A stretch of DNA of 64,000 nucleotides from Candidatus Saccharibacteria bacterium UBA1050. Its GTDB lineage: Bacteria > Patescibacteriota > Saccharimonadia > Saccharimonadales > Saccharimonadaceae. Position numbers and translations under genes: made by a program. The stretch is taken from positions 62,001-126,000 of the forward strand of contig DCDR01000001.1 in assembly GCA_002316545.1 (NCBI GenBank), read 5' to 3'. Positions 51,168 through 59,253 of the stretch are shown here, one piece after another (position 1 is the stretch's first letter; each line of letters begins with the position of its first letter). The notes beneath the pieces are model-generated. The model was not told the DNA's origin, made no database searches, and saw nothing but the letters and a program-made list of their open reading frames with translations.

Positions 51168-51851
51168 TTATATCGAAGGGCTATGCTCTTTTAGCTCCTT
51201 GCGGTGCAACCGATACTCAGGGTCACAACTTTCGACTATACGCCAAAATACGTCAGAGTGGTTCATTTGTTTGGTATGCGCAAGCTCATGAATAAGTACG
51301 TAATCGATGAGTTCGAACGGTAAATTCATTAAGCCGATATTGAGGCTTATAGTCCCCTTGCTGCTACAACTTCCCCATCGGCTGGTCGCATGCGAAAACC
51401 GAACTGATGAATATGAAAAGTCGTATTGTTCAGCGATATACGCCAAGCGTTTGGGCAAATAGTGATTTGCCTCTTTACGAAGTGCCGCTAGAACCGCCTT
51501 TCGAACTGGCTCTTGAAGTACAGGCTCATCAAGGCTAGTGCCGTCAGTCGTAGCAATAATTTGTTGGCCTGAGCGTCGTACCGACACCGCGCTTCCCTGG
51601 CGTACGTGCAAGCTGTGACTTTTACCGATAGACATGCCATCTTCAAGCTTTAGTCGAGGCTGGGCCTCAATTAGCTTTCTGAGCTCTTGTCGCGACGATG
51701 CGATCATGCGCTTTGCCATGAATAATGGCGCCATTGTCGGTATAGAAACACGCATGCGACCATCTGATGTAAGACTAACCCGCATGCTTCGAGCTAGTCG
51801 GTTTCGACGAACCAGAATTTCGCCAAATTCGTCGTCATGGATTGTCGGCAT
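51168..51851 (-). CDS. YgjP/SprT-like metallopeptidase
   Basis: 227 residues with the zinc motif IHELAHTKQMNHSDVFW followed by a C-terminal helix, and an N-terminal part typical of the YgjP (DUF45, M48-like) family (RSMRVSLTSDGRMRVSIP). RFSHATSRWGSCSSKGTISL is the family signature before the HExxH. Substrate unknown. Ends convergent-free; the sensor kinase gene is on the same strand downstream. Confidence 0.88.
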   Translation of the reverse strand: MPTIHDDEFGEILVRRNRLARSMRVSLTSDGRMRVSIPTMAPLFMAKRMIASSRQELRKLIEAQPRLKLEDGMSIGKSHSLHVRQGSAVSVRRSGQQIIATTDGTSLDEPVLQEPVRKAVLAALRKEANHYLPKRLAYIAEQYDFSYSSVRFSHATSRWGSCSSKGTISLNIGLMNLPFELIDYVLIHELAHTKQMNHSDVFWRIVESCDPEYRLHRKELKEHSPSI

Positions 51852-51861
51852 ACTGCACCGC

Positions 51862-52419
51862 CTATCTTAGTACAATTTGATTCCGTGGTGGCGGCATTTG
51901 TGGGCGACTTGAGCTAGAGGCAGCAGCGCGAGAGGCGGTAAGGCGTTTTAGTACAATCTTCACTTGTGAAGCGTAGGTGTGTTTACCGCTAATCACCACT
52001 GCGGCCTCGCTCTCGTGAGGTGGGCTGAATACGCGTACCCGTTCAGCGTGCTCCATATCTCCGCTCATACCCTTTTTGATGCTGCGAGTGCGAGCGGTCG
52101 CTTCGTCGACTTGTACCCAAACAAAGACTGTTACGTAGCCGGCCGATTTCAATGCTTTGGCTAATTCAGTACGGCTCGTGCGAGAGTCAGTAAAAATCTC
52201 TAGCACGAGAGAGGCCTGAGTTTTTGTAAACTCGTTTAGCAAACGAATAATAATGTCATTGACGCCATTTTCATCTGATATAAATTTCTCGATTGTTTCT
52301 TGGTCGAGATACGGAGCATTAAAGGTTTGGGCAAACTTTTCGGCAAAAAAAGTTTTACCACTTCCCGGAATTCCAACCATGACGATAGCGTGCGGTTTCT
52401 CAAGACTCAACGACTTCAT
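51862..52419 (-). CDS. P-loop kinase (AAA_33/zeta-like)
   Basis: 185 residues: Walker A MVGIPGSGKTFFAEKF, DQETIEKF, and an Arg-rich LID region (DEATARTRSIKKG). Such proteins phosphorylate small molecules or RNA; some are zeta toxins, but no antitoxin-like gene is seen next to it. The C-terminal tail is Ser/Pro/Arg-rich and probably disordered. TATACT (52427-52432, minus strand) is seven bases before the ATG (leaderless). Confidence 0.75.
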   Translation of the reverse strand: MKSLSLEKPHAIVMVGIPGSGKTFFAEKFAQTFNAPYLDQETIEKFISDENGVNDIIIRLLNEFTKTQASLVLEIFTDSRTSRTELAKALKSAGYVTVFVWVQVDEATARTRSIKKGMSGDMEHAERVRVFSPPHESEAAVVISGKHTYASQVKIVLKRLTASRAAASSSSRPQMPPPRNQIVLR

Positions 52420-52453
52420 ATGTAACAGTATACCAAATCTGTAAAACTACCGG

Positions 52454-53104
52454 CTAGTAATCTGAATCTCGCCCAATTTCTAGCAGCGTCTTTATTAGCT
52501 CATTCTTATCAAGGTGAGATGTCTGGATTTGGTTGTGCTGAGCTATTACATAGCCTTGGATAATTTGCTTCAAGTACAATGCGTCTCTACGGAAGAGTGC
52601 GTTAATTTCGTAATGATCGGTGGAGTTCATAACACGGCTAGAGATGGTAAGTGTACCGAAAAACGGACCTGTACTAGCTGTTACATTCAATACATCCTCA
52701 ATACGGATACTTATTACTTCTGACGACCAGAAAAAGGTGCGCTTGGTGATAGTAATCTTGGTGCGATCAACGATTACTGTATCTGGGAAGACGTTTGACG
52801 GTAACACAACGGTACGAGCATAGGCTAGAATTTGATGTGTTTTTTCAACGATCTTATTTAAATTTTCTTTTGAATCAAGCACAGGTGTCATTTCAGTCCT
52901 GATTTCCTGTCCGAACAGTAGCTTGTCTGGGTGTAGTGCCGACACGTCTTGCTTTAAAAATTCTTTTGTCACATCAAACCCGCGTGTCGCGAACTTGCCC
53001 ATTTTCCGGCTTTGCCGGATGAGAAGATCATAAGGTGAGAGTTTTGCACCTGGCATAAGGTCGTCGGAAATAGGCGTTGGGTTAATTGAATCTCGTTCGT
53101 CCAT
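52454..53104 (-). CDS. Hypothetical protein with PH-like domain, 216 residues
   Basis: Not recognised with certainty. Soluble protein starting MDERDSINPTPISDDLMPGA; the second half (VIVDRTKITITKRTFFWSSE, then IRIEDVLNVTASTGPFFGTL) has the strand pattern of bacterial PH-like domains. GGAGG lies upstream of the ATG. It is upstream of the P-loop kinase on the same strand. Confidence 0.6.
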   Translation of the reverse strand: MDERDSINPTPISDDLMPGAKLSPYDLLIRQSRKMGKFATRGFDVTKEFLKQDVSALHPDKLLFGQEIRTEMTPVLDSKENLNKIVEKTHQILAYARTVVLPSNVFPDTVIVDRTKITITKRTFFWSSEVISIRIEDVLNVTASTGPFFGTLTISSRVMNSTDHYEINALFRRDALYLKQIIQGYVIAQHNQIQTSHLDKNELIKTLLEIGRDSDY

Positions 53105-53205
53105 GCACTACCTCCGTTCGTAGTACTTTCATTATACTACATATGGCGCAGTCGGTGCAATGAAAAACACTATATTTGTTGTTTACTTTCAATTAGCCAT
53201 AATGC

Positions 53206-53222
53206 TATACTATGTATAGTAT
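53206..53222 (+). promoter_or_regulatory. Dyad operator overlapping the quinone reductase -10
   Basis: ATACTAT-gt-ATAGTAT (53207-53222) is a perfect 7-bp dyad overlapping a TATACT -10 box at 53206-53211. Placed to block RNA polymerase; a HxlR/QorR-type repressor is the natural candidate. Confidence 0.55.
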
Positions 53223-53241
53223 TAAAAACCAGGAGGGATTC

Positions 53242-54183
53242 ATGAAAGCTGCACGTATTTCAGAATATGGCGGACCAGAAGTAATATCAATCGAAGAGAT
53301 TGCCGAACCAGGCATAGAACCCCATCAAGTACTCGTTGAGGTTCATGCCGCAAGTATCAACCCATTTGATGGCAAAATTCGCTCAGGCGCAATGAAAGAC
53401 TATATCCCACTCACCTTGCCTGTTACACTCGGAGGCGACATTGCTGGTGTCGTAAAACAAGTCGGAAGCGACGTCACGGGCTTTGCTATCGGCGATGAGG
53501 TGTATGGCCAAGCAAATGCAGTGTCTGGAAGTAGTGGTGGTTTTGCTGAAGTTGCCGCTGCTGCCGCTGCGAATCTGAGCACAAAACCTAGCAATGTCAG
53601 CTTCGAGGAAGCCGCATCGTTGGTACTTGTAGGTGCGAGCGCACTACAAGCTATAAACGAGCATATAAAGCTGCAACCAGGCCAGAAGCTATTTGTTCAC
53701 GGGGGCGCTGGTGGAATTGGAACCGTAGCAATTCAAGTAGCAAAACAAATCGGTGCCCATGTAGCCACAACCGCTACAGGTAGCGGTGTTGACCTAGTGA
53801 AGGCGCTAGGGGTAGATGAAGTAATTGACTACAAAACTGAAGATTTTTCTACAAAACTTGCCGAATACGATGCCGTATTTGACACTGTTGGCGGGGACGA
53901 CTTTGCAAAAAGCCTAGGAATTTTGAAAAAGGGTGGCATCGCCGTCACCATGGCCGCTCAGGTAGACGAGGCGACAGCAAGTGAGCTTGGTGTCACTGCT
54001 ATCGCACAAATGACCGCAACTACTACGGAAGTGCTCGATGAACTCCGAGCACTTGTCGAAACAGGCGTTGTTGCAGCACAAATTGATAAAACATTCTCGC
54101 TAGATCAGATTGCCGATGCTTTTAGGGCTAAAGAGGAAGGCTCTGTTAACGGCAAAGTTGTTATTGCTGTCGCTGAAGAGTGA
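53242..54183 (+). CDS. Quinone reductase (zinc-free MDR superfamily)
   Basis: NADPH-dependent quinone or enone reductase. 313 residues: GroES-like N-terminus (AARISEYGGPEVISIEEIAE), then GGDIAGVVKQVGSDVTGFAI, and a Rossmann fold with VHGGAGGIGTVAIQVAKQIG. Zinc-binding cysteines are absent, as in QOR proteins. The frame begins at 53212, but AGGAGG at 53231-53236 lies five bases before the ATG at 53242. A perfect dyad overlaps its promoter, suggesting repression by a HxlR-type redox regulator. Confidence 0.9.
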   Translation: MKAARISEYGGPEVISIEEIAEPGIEPHQVLVEVHAASINPFDGKIRSGAMKDYIPLTLPVTLGGDIAGVVKQVGSDVTGFAIGDEVYGQANAVSGSSGGFAEVAAAAAANLSTKPSNVSFEEAASLVLVGASALQAINEHIKLQPGQKLFVHGGAGGIGTVAIQVAKQIGAHVATTATGSGVDLVKALGVDEVIDYKTEDFSTKLAEYDAVFDTVGGDDFAKSLGILKKGGIAVTMAAQVDEATASELGVTAIAQMTATTTEVLDELRALVETGVVAAQIDKTFSLDQIADAFRAKEEGSVNGKVVIAVAEE

Positions 54184-54198
54184 TCGCGTTCTTGTGGG

Positions 54199-54226
54199 TT
54201 TACAAAATCGTATTTTGTGGTAAAAT
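54199..54226 (+). promoter_or_regulatory. Promoter of the GC-rich micro-operon
   Basis: TTTACA (54199-54204), 16 bases, TAAAAT (54221-54226). The spacer contains the dyad ACAAAAT-cgt-ATTTTGT, a possible operator. Confidence 0.6.
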
Positions 54227-54265
54227 ATAACCGTGCAACTCTGCACCGACACTCGGAGGTACCAA

Positions 54266-54430
54266 ATGCTGGGACGAGGACGACGAGGTAAGGCCCCCGG
54301 CCGACAGGATCGAGGCGGTTCAGCCGCTTCGAGCAATGGCCCCGGTTCCAAGAACCACGGATGGGCTGGCAAGGGGCCGAGCAAGCTGGCCAAGGGCAAG
54401 CCCCCTCCGGCAGGAAGGGGTAAGCGATGA
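54266..54430 (+). CDS. GC-rich Arg/Gly/Lys-rich microprotein, 54 residues
   Basis: Not recognised. Begins MLGRGRRGKAPGRQDRGGSA and ends PPPAGRGKR; Gly, Arg, Lys, Pro and Ser make up most of it, so it is basic and disordered, like RGG-type nucleic-acid-binding tails. GGAGG is six bases before the ATG. First gene of a two-gene unit; its stop TGA overlaps the next ATG. Very high G+C and GC3, unlike flanking chromosomal genes. Confidence 0.6.
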   Translation: MLGRGRRGKAPGRQDRGGSAASSNGPGSKNHGWAGKGPSKLAKGKPPPAGRGKR

Positions 54431-54609
54431 GCATGACCAACCCGCGTGCGGGGAGGCGGCCGGGTGGCCGTGCCGGACGTGGACCGTCCGGGAGGGCTGG
54501 CAGAAGGCCTGCCGCTCCGGATCGGCTCGGACAGGTCGGCCCGCTGGACGACCAGGAGCCCGACGGTGACGGCGAGTCCTCGGATGAGGACAGCCCCGCC
54601 GACGAGTGA
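54427..54609 (+). CDS. GC-rich microprotein with basic and acidic halves, 60 residues
   Basis: Not recognised. First half MSMTNPRAGRRPGGRAGRGP and similar RG-rich sequence, second half acidic (DDQEPDGDGESSDEDSPADE): a basic-acidic polyampholyte, probably disordered. ATGA overlap with the preceding 54-residue gene and a GGAAGGGG upstream argue for coupled translation. Followed by a 12-bp perfect stem-loop and a terminator. Frames on the opposite strand are shadows created by the base composition. Confidence 0.6.
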   Translation: MSMTNPRAGRRPGGRAGRGPSGRAGRRPAAPDRLGQVGPLDDQEPDGDGESSDEDSPADE

Positions 54610-54612
54610 TGA

Positions 54613-54648
54613 CAGGGTGGTGGCCCGCGCCTGCGAGCCACCACCCTG
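54613..54648 (+). repeat. Perfect 12-bp stem-loop after the micro-operon
   Basis: CAGGGTGGTGGC (54613-54624) pairs with GCCACCACCCTG (54637-54648), 12-nt loop. No U-run follows, so it may protect the mRNA 3' end, with the terminator at 54673 ending transcription. Confidence 0.8.
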
Positions 54649-54672
54649 CACTACAATTTCGTTAAATCCAGG

Positions 54673-54704
54673 ATACGACAACTAACTTGTTGTCGTATTT
54701 TATT
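54673..54704 (+). terminator. Terminator of the micro-operon
   Basis: ATACGACAAC (54673-54682) pairs with GTTGTCGTAT (54689-54698), 6-nt loop, followed by TTTTATT. Confidence 0.8.
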
Positions 54705-54789
54705 ATCTATCCTAAAGGCATCTGCTGGTATGTGCGGCTTTAGACTTATGCTTGCTCGCATTTCCGATAGTTACTATTATGTAAACTAG

Positions 54790-56904
54790 ATGCGTTCGAC
54801 TAAAACAAAGCGCCTTGACATACAGGCACTTAGAGCTATAGCCGTACTCTCTGTGGTTCTATATCATTTGTGGCCGGGTAGGCTACCTGGGGGATTCATG
54901 GGGGTTGACGTGTTCTTTGTGATATCAGGTTATCTGATGACAAAGACACTTATGCGTGATGTGCACCCGGTGCTTACCGCGAAGCGCAAATTTCATGCAC
55001 TTGGCAAATATGTCTCTGATTTCTATGCACGGCGCATTAAGCGGTTGCTTCCAGCTGCTTCAGTAACACTGTTGGCAACATTAGTGGCTGTCTATGCGAC
55101 CGGTAGCTATGAGCTGATTATTAAAACGGCTCGACAGATAGGTGCTTCGGCTTTGTTTTTCCAAAACTGGCAGTTGGCATACGAATCTACAGATTATCTA
55201 AAGAGTTCAGAACCACCAACGGCTGTTCAGCATTTCTGGAGCCTATCTCTGGAAGAACAATTTTACTTACTCTGGCCCGTAATTCTTCTAATATTATTGT
55301 TCGCTACTGTTAACATATTTATCTTGTATAAAAAGACCAAAGTTGGTGGTGTTATTGCTCCCGTCATATTGCTAACGGTCGCTTCGTTTGTATATGGCTA
55401 TATGCTAACTCAGACAGATCCTGCAGAAGCATATTTCTCAACACCGGCTCGAGTGTGGGAACTGTTGCTAGGGGCGGTGATCGCATTTATACCCGCTCTT
55501 AAGAATTATGATCTTCGTCTACTCCTTCCTTGGGCTGGGTTTGGCCTAATAGCCTATGCCCTTTACATGCTCGATGGAAGTAACTTTCCAGGATGGCATG
55601 CACTGGTACCAACGATTGGAACCGCGCTAGTACTTTACAGCGGGATTGTAACTAGCACCTCGCCCTTTTCTTTTAATAATGTGTTTAGCCTAAGCCCAAT
55701 TCAAAAAATTGGTGACTGGTCGTATTCGCTTTACTTATGGCACTGGCCAATAATTGTATTGTTGCCTGTCTTTTTGAGAGTTGATTTAGATACACATCCG
55801 CTGGGAATGTTTATAAAAGTAGCAATTGTCCTGATATCCATTGCTATTGCATGGCTGTCGTACCGTTTTATCGAAATACCTCCACAAAAAATCGCACTGA
55901 AAAAAGGTTGGGTGTATGCACTCTTTGTCGCCACGGTCACTATAATCGCAGCAGCGAGTTACTCGTTGTCTTTAAGTACGGCCCAGGCCGCAAAAGAGCA
56001 AACAAACGAACTACACAAAGCGGTGATGAGTGCTAGCGAAAAGTGCCTAGGCGCAAAAGCGATAGTAAACGCCAACAAATGTCCGACGGCATTCGGTAGG
56101 ATAGATCAAAAATATAAAAACATTGGTGCCTCCGATGATTTTTCACATCTCATTGATGAACGTGGAAAGCAATGTCCACGGTATGATCCAAAAGCGGCTG
56201 AAACATCGAATCCACGTGTATATTGCGATGTCGGTGATGTTACTTCAGACGAGCAAATTGCAATTTTTGGTGACTCACATGCGATGCACTGGATAAATGC
56301 ATTTGACGAGCTCGGAAAACGAAACGGTGTTCGGTTTAGAGTATTTGCTACATACAGTTGTTTCATAAGCACTGAAAGCGTGTCTGATACCGTTTGTCGG
56401 CATCGTTTTGATTTTATAAAGGGTAGCGGAATGTTAGACAAAAGCAGTGCAGTCATCGTATCAACCTGGATAAGGTATAGCGCAGAGTTTCGACTTCAGC
56501 CTACGACTATGACCATTAAGCTGATTCAGTCTATGACTGATACCCCGATTTACCTATTAGAGGACATACCCTTTGCTGGACGTTTAGGCGGTCCAAGTTG
56601 TTTCATAAAAGGTTTTTCATGTAAGAATGACGTCAGGAATGCTGTTTCAGAAGTAAAATCTGTTTCGGCTCGGATTGAACGCGAGAAGGTGCTCGATAAA
56701 AAACACATCATACGAACAGATGATATGTTTTGTGATGGAAGGTTCTGCTATTCATTTATCGGGGGTGTGTCCACTTACTTTAATACCGTGGTTCAAAATC
56801 CTGAAATTCAAGTGGCAGGTAACGATCATCTATCTGCAAGCTACTCCTTTAGCACAGCTCAACTGCTTGAGACTAAGTTCAAGAAACTTGGCCTACTAGA
56901 CTAA
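54790..56904 (+). CDS. Acyltransferase-3 with C-terminal SGNH domain
   Basis: Membrane O-acyltransferase that modifies surface glycans. 704 residues: acyltransferase-3 domain of about 10 helices with VLYHLWPGRLPGGFMGVDVF, then a linker and a periplasmic SGNH esterase/transferase domain with GDSHAMHW and DHLSASY near the end. OafA/PatA-like two-domain layout. TTGCTC (54752-54757), 17 bases, TATTAT (54775-54780), nine bases before the ATG. An isolated gene followed by a tRNA-type terminator. Target glycan unknown. Confidence 0.9.
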   Translation: MRSTKTKRLDIQALRAIAVLSVVLYHLWPGRLPGGFMGVDVFFVISGYLMTKTLMRDVHPVLTAKRKFHALGKYVSDFYARRIKRLLPAASVTLLATLVAVYATGSYELIIKTARQIGASALFFQNWQLAYESTDYLKSSEPPTAVQHFWSLSLEEQFYLLWPVILLILLFATVNIFILYKKTKVGGVIAPVILLTVASFVYGYMLTQTDPAEAYFSTPARVWELLLGAVIAFIPALKNYDLRLLLPWAGFGLIAYALYMLDGSNFPGWHALVPTIGTALVLYSGIVTSTSPFSFNNVFSLSPIQKIGDWSYSLYLWHWPIIVLLPVFLRVDLDTHPLGMFIKVAIVLISIAIAWLSYRFIEIPPQKIALKKGWVYALFVATVTIIAAASYSLSLSTAQAAKEQTNELHKAVMSASEKCLGAKAIVNANKCPTAFGRIDQKYKNIGASDDFSHLIDERGKQCPRYDPKAAETSNPRVYCDVGDVTSDEQIAIFGDSHAMHWINAFDELGKRNGVRFRVFATYSCFISTESVSDTVCRHRFDFIKGSGMLDKSSAVIVSTWIRYSAEFRLQPTTMTIKLIQSMTDTPIYLLEDIPFAGRLGGPSCFIKGFSCKNDVRNAVSEVKSVSARIEREKVLDKKHIIRTDDMFCDGRFCYSFIGGVSTYFNTVVQNPEIQVAGNDHLSASYSFSTAQLLETKFKKLGLLD

Positions 56905-56917
56905 TGAGACTAGATAT

Positions 56918-56951
56918 AAAAATATGACTACTAGAAGGTAATCATATTTTT
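56918..56951. terminator. Bidirectional terminator, originally for tRNA-Trp
   Basis: AAAAATATGA and TCATATTTTT are perfect 10-bp arms. Inner TTAC and GTAG extend the stem (one wobble) on the minus strand. It lies between the acyltransferase gene and the left att site. Before the element inserted, it would have followed the tRNA-Trp 3' end directly; now the tRNA lies 3.8 kb away. Confidence 0.8.
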
Positions 56952-56959
56952 ATGGCAGG
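56949..56959 (+). repeat. Left att core of the integrated element
   Basis: TTTATGGCAGG, an exact direct repeat of 60774-60784 at the other end of the element. It contains the complement of the tRNA-Trp 3' end (CCTGCCA). Confidence 0.8.
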
Positions 56960-57066
56960 ACATACAGGACTTGTTTCGCAACCGAACTTTACCAGTTTTG
57001 GAATTTAACCTACCACTCGCCAAGGACATACTAGAGCGACACGCACTAGCTTACGACATTGAATAA
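56953..57066 (+). pseudogene. Severed 3' coding end of the serine recombinase (circular form)
   Basis: Frame TGG CAG GAC ... TAA encodes WQ, then DIQDLFRNRTLPVLEFNLPL, then AKDILERHALAYDIE. It has no start codon of its own. The recombinase frame at the other end reads TTA TGG CAG at its att copy; joining the att cores in the excised circle puts these 37 codons in frame, giving a 545-residue enzyme. In the integrated state this piece is untranslated. Confidence 0.7.
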
Positions 57067-57094
57067 GCGTAGCATAAGCCACGCCCTAACACCC

Positions 57095-57119
57095 CCCTAC
57101 CTAGCAGTAGGGCTTTTTT
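57095..57119 (+). terminator. Terminator following the circular-form recombinase frame
   Basis: CCCTAC (57095-57100) pairs with GTAGGG (57107-57112), followed by CTTTTTTAT. It comes 30 bases after the TAA at 57064-57066, supporting that this frame is a genuine gene 3' end. Confidence 0.75.
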
Positions 57120-57204
57120 ATATACCAACGTAAACGCACTACCTACCTACATTTTTGTCGCTTTCAAAAAATGATTTGTTTTGCCATTTCACCCAACAAT
57201 CACG

Positions 57205-57261
57205 AACAGAGGTGGACGTAAAATTTTCGCCCAACTTTGTTTTTTAGCACAAACAGAGGTG
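57205..57261. repeat. Pair of 10-bp direct repeats, possible iteron-like sites
   Basis: AACAGAGGTG occurs at 57205-57214 and 57252-57261 in an AT-rich non-coding part of the element (57120-57303). Two copies are few, but this is the only long non-coding stretch in the element, so an origin may lie here. Nothing else is recognised in it. Confidence 0.35.
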
Positions 57262-57303
57262 AGTATAACAAATAGTGGTTTTTGCCAACAAACTCTGTAG
57301 ACT

Positions 57304-57531
57304 TTATTTACCTTGTTCGTTGCGGATATTTGTATTTGCAAAGCCACGTTTAGCCATAGCTTCGTCAAAAGTTTTGTCCATATAAAACAGGTCGCCAAGC
57401 CAGCCCATTAGTAGATAGTTGGCACTGATACTACGTCCAATAGCACCCTTTGCGTTACCGAGATACCAGCGGTTAATCGGTAGTATGAAACTACAAGCGG
57501 TTAGTATTTTGTATGTTTTGCGGTCTTTCAT
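57304..57531 (-). CDS. Small TM2-like membrane protein, 75 residues
   Basis: Starts MKDRKTYKILTACSFILPIN and continues RWYLGNAKGAIGRSI ... YLLMGWLGDLFYMDKTFDEA, which recalls the TM2 domain (FYLG...G then D-L-F). Two short helices with a polar turn. AGGAG lies eight bases before the ATG at 57531; an in-frame GTG at 57540 is an alternative. The only gene on the minus strand of the element. Unknown role; possibly an envelope or exclusion function. Confidence 0.55.
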   Translation of the reverse strand: MKDRKTYKILTACSFILPINRWYLGNAKGAIGRSISANYLLMGWLGDLFYMDKTFDEAMAKRGFANTNIRNEQGK

Positions 57532-57682
57532 TTTAGACACTCCTGTTTAGTTGGTATAACCGTAAGAGTGTCTTAAATAAAAAGGGACACCGCCAACGGG
57601 TGTCTAGCCTGTTTGTTCCGCAAAGACCCTAAACTACGAATACCTAAGACGTACTAATAGCCACTAATTAACACTAATAAAC

Positions 57683-57702
57683 CGCCCGTTACGGGCGTTT
57701 TT
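57683..57702 (+). terminator. Hairpin with T-run inside the element
   Basis: CGCCCGT and ACGGGCG (57683-57697) followed by TTTTT. It precedes the spoVG-rep-recombinase block. Confidence 0.75.
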
Positions 57703-57719
57703 AGTTGTACCTTGGTGCT

Positions 57720-57887
57720 ATGAGCAATCTGTCAGCAAAACAAGTCGCCGAGCAAGTCAGTCCTACTGACCCAATGCTACGTTTGGCTGAGTTACTGATA
57801 AGAATTGACCGCCGAGAAAGTGTAATTAAAGACGAGGACGATGTTAATGATAACCGAGATACAGATAACACCAGTCAAGCCGAATAA
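57720..57887 (+). CDS. Small hypothetical protein of the element, 55 residues
   Basis: Not recognised. MSNLSAKQVAEQVSPTDPML leads to a charged, acidic C-terminus (DEDDVNDNRDTDNTSQAE); hydrophilic. Weak start signals. It overlaps the start of the spoVG-like gene by 47 bases, as genes of compact phages often do. Confidence 0.4.
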   Translation: MSNLSAKQVAEQVSPTDPMLRLAELLIRIDRRESVIKDEDDVNDNRDTDNTSQAE

Positions 57888-58149
57888 CGGTCTAATTGGT
57901 TTTGCTAGCTTTGTGCTTTACGAAGCTGTTTATTGTAGCTCTGTCGGCATATACACAAGGCTCGACGGCGGTTATCGACTTACATACCCCACCAAGCAAG
58001 TTATGGGGCGTGATATGGACGTTTTCCACCCGATTAACAAAGAGCTAGGTTTAGAGATAGAAAAAGCGGTTACAGCCGTATACGACGATGTAATGAGGTT
58101 AAAAAATGCTAGATACGGTAGTGCTGTCGCTGGACATATCGGAGTTTAG
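57841..58149 (+). CDS. SpoVG family protein
   Basis: About 102 residues with the SpoVG pattern: ITEIQITPVKPNNGLIGFAS, IYTRLDGGYRLTYPTKQ, and FHPINKELGLEIEKAVTAVY. SpoVG proteins are small site-specific nucleic-acid-binding regulators, and relatives occur on plasmids and phages. Starts ATG 57841 or 57847, behind a GAGG. Its end overlaps the replication gene by 44 bases. Probably regulates element gene expression or copy number. Confidence 0.7.
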   Translation: MLMITEIQITPVKPNNGLIGFASFVLYEAVYCSSVGIYTRLDGGYRLTYPTKQVMGRDMDVFHPINKELGLEIEKAVTAVYDDVMRLKNARYGSAVAGHIGV

Positions 58150-59245
58150 GATTATGTCGACCCACTACGGTAGGTGGTCGCCCGATATAACTAACTACCT
58201 TAAACCGCCTTACGTAAAACTAGGCGGTCGCAAGTTTGCCGTCTCTACTCGAACACCTACACGAAACGACGAACTAAATGGTATCTACCTGCCACGTCTC
58301 AAGCTTATTAAATCGACTAGGACTGGTGGTTACTCTACTAGGTTATACGTAGAGTTCTCAGCACCCAAAATCGTCTTTAATAATAACTTTGATGAGTTAG
58401 CAGACAGCGACTTCGATAACGTCTGTAAACAGCTCTCGAAAGCTCTACGTCGCCTAGGCGTTGCTGTAGACAAAGAAACCATAAAGACAGCCCAAGTTAA
58501 TACTGTACACTACAGCAAAAACGTGATTTTAACTGACGGCAAGCTGGCTAAAATGTTCGTCAGAGAGCTAGCCAAGGCAAACATCTCGACACGCCGTCGT
58601 AGCAAGATTAAAACATACGGCAACGACGGCGAGGCTATGTACTTTCATACAAGCAAGTGGGCGTTTGTCGCTTACGATAAGCTCGCAGAGTTTCGACGCT
58701 CACGAAATAATAAAAAGGAGCTACTGGAGAAAGACTACTATTGTCAGTTATCTCTCTTTGACGAGTTTACGCCAACTACACCGTTTGAAGTTATACGACT
58801 TGAAGCTCGCTATACTGACCGTAGGACTATCAAAACTAACCTAAAGCGAGCTGGAGTAACATTTAGCGAGGAGCTGACGTTTATTGAGCTATACTCCGAG
58901 GACACAGCAAAAACGCTACTACTTTATGAGTTGAGACAGTTAGAGACAGCGACACCCGATATTCTATCGACTGAGCGAGACTTAGACCGCTTTATTGAGA
59001 GCCTACTAGCTAACCACGCCAAGCCCGACCGTATCGTTTATGCTGTCGGTATCAAGAAAATACTGGAGCAGTATGGCAGTCGTGGGGCGAGGTCAAGGAT
59101 ACACGCTAGCTCTAGCCAATGGTCGAGACTAATAGCTAAAACAAATAGCCTTGGTTTCACTCGTCAACATAACAATACGACAACCACGATACGACAAAGT
59201 ATCGAGGCGTTTCGTCGTGTCAAATTAACTAACTATAAGGAGTAA
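58106..59245 (+). CDS. Filamentous-phage-type replication initiation protein
   Basis: 379 residues, N-terminus MLDTVVLSLDISEFRIMSTH. The middle stretch YVEFSAPKIVFNNNFDELAD and DFDNVCKQLSKALRRLGV, then VNTVHYSKNVIL and FVAYDKLAEF, recalls replication initiators of filamentous phages (gene II/X, Phage_CRI type), which nick dsDNA for rolling-circle replication. GAGG precedes the ATG; it overlaps spoVG. The YDK pair (VAYDKLAEF) could be the catalytic Tyr region. If right, the excised circle replicates by rolling circle. I am fairly, not fully, sure. Confidence 0.6.
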   Translation: MLDTVVLSLDISEFRIMSTHYGRWSPDITNYLKPPYVKLGGRKFAVSTRTPTRNDELNGIYLPRLKLIKSTRTGGYSTRLYVEFSAPKIVFNNNFDELADSDFDNVCKQLSKALRRLGVAVDKETIKTAQVNTVHYSKNVILTDGKLAKMFVRELAKANISTRRRSKIKTYGNDGEAMYFHTSKWAFVAYDKLAEFRRSRNNKKELLEKDYYCQLSLFDEFTPTTPFEVIRLEARYTDRRTIKTNLKRAGVTFSEELTFIELYSEDTAKTLLLYELRQLETATPDILSTERDLDRFIESLLANHAKPDRIVYAVGIKKILEQYGSRGARSRIHASSSQWSRLIAKTNSLGFTRQHNNTTTTIRQSIEAFRRVKLTNYKE

Positions 59246-59253
59246 ATAGTATA

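Noticed and set aside
51862..52419. Zeta-type toxin of a toxin-antitoxin pair
   Set aside because: The P-loop kinase has no small antitoxin-like gene directly next to it; neighbours are a metallopeptidase and a PH-like protein.
54100..54681. Two long minus-strand frames opposite the micro-operon
   Set aside because: Caused by the high G+C; they overlap the quinone reductase gene, have no start signals, and run through the stem-loop and terminator.
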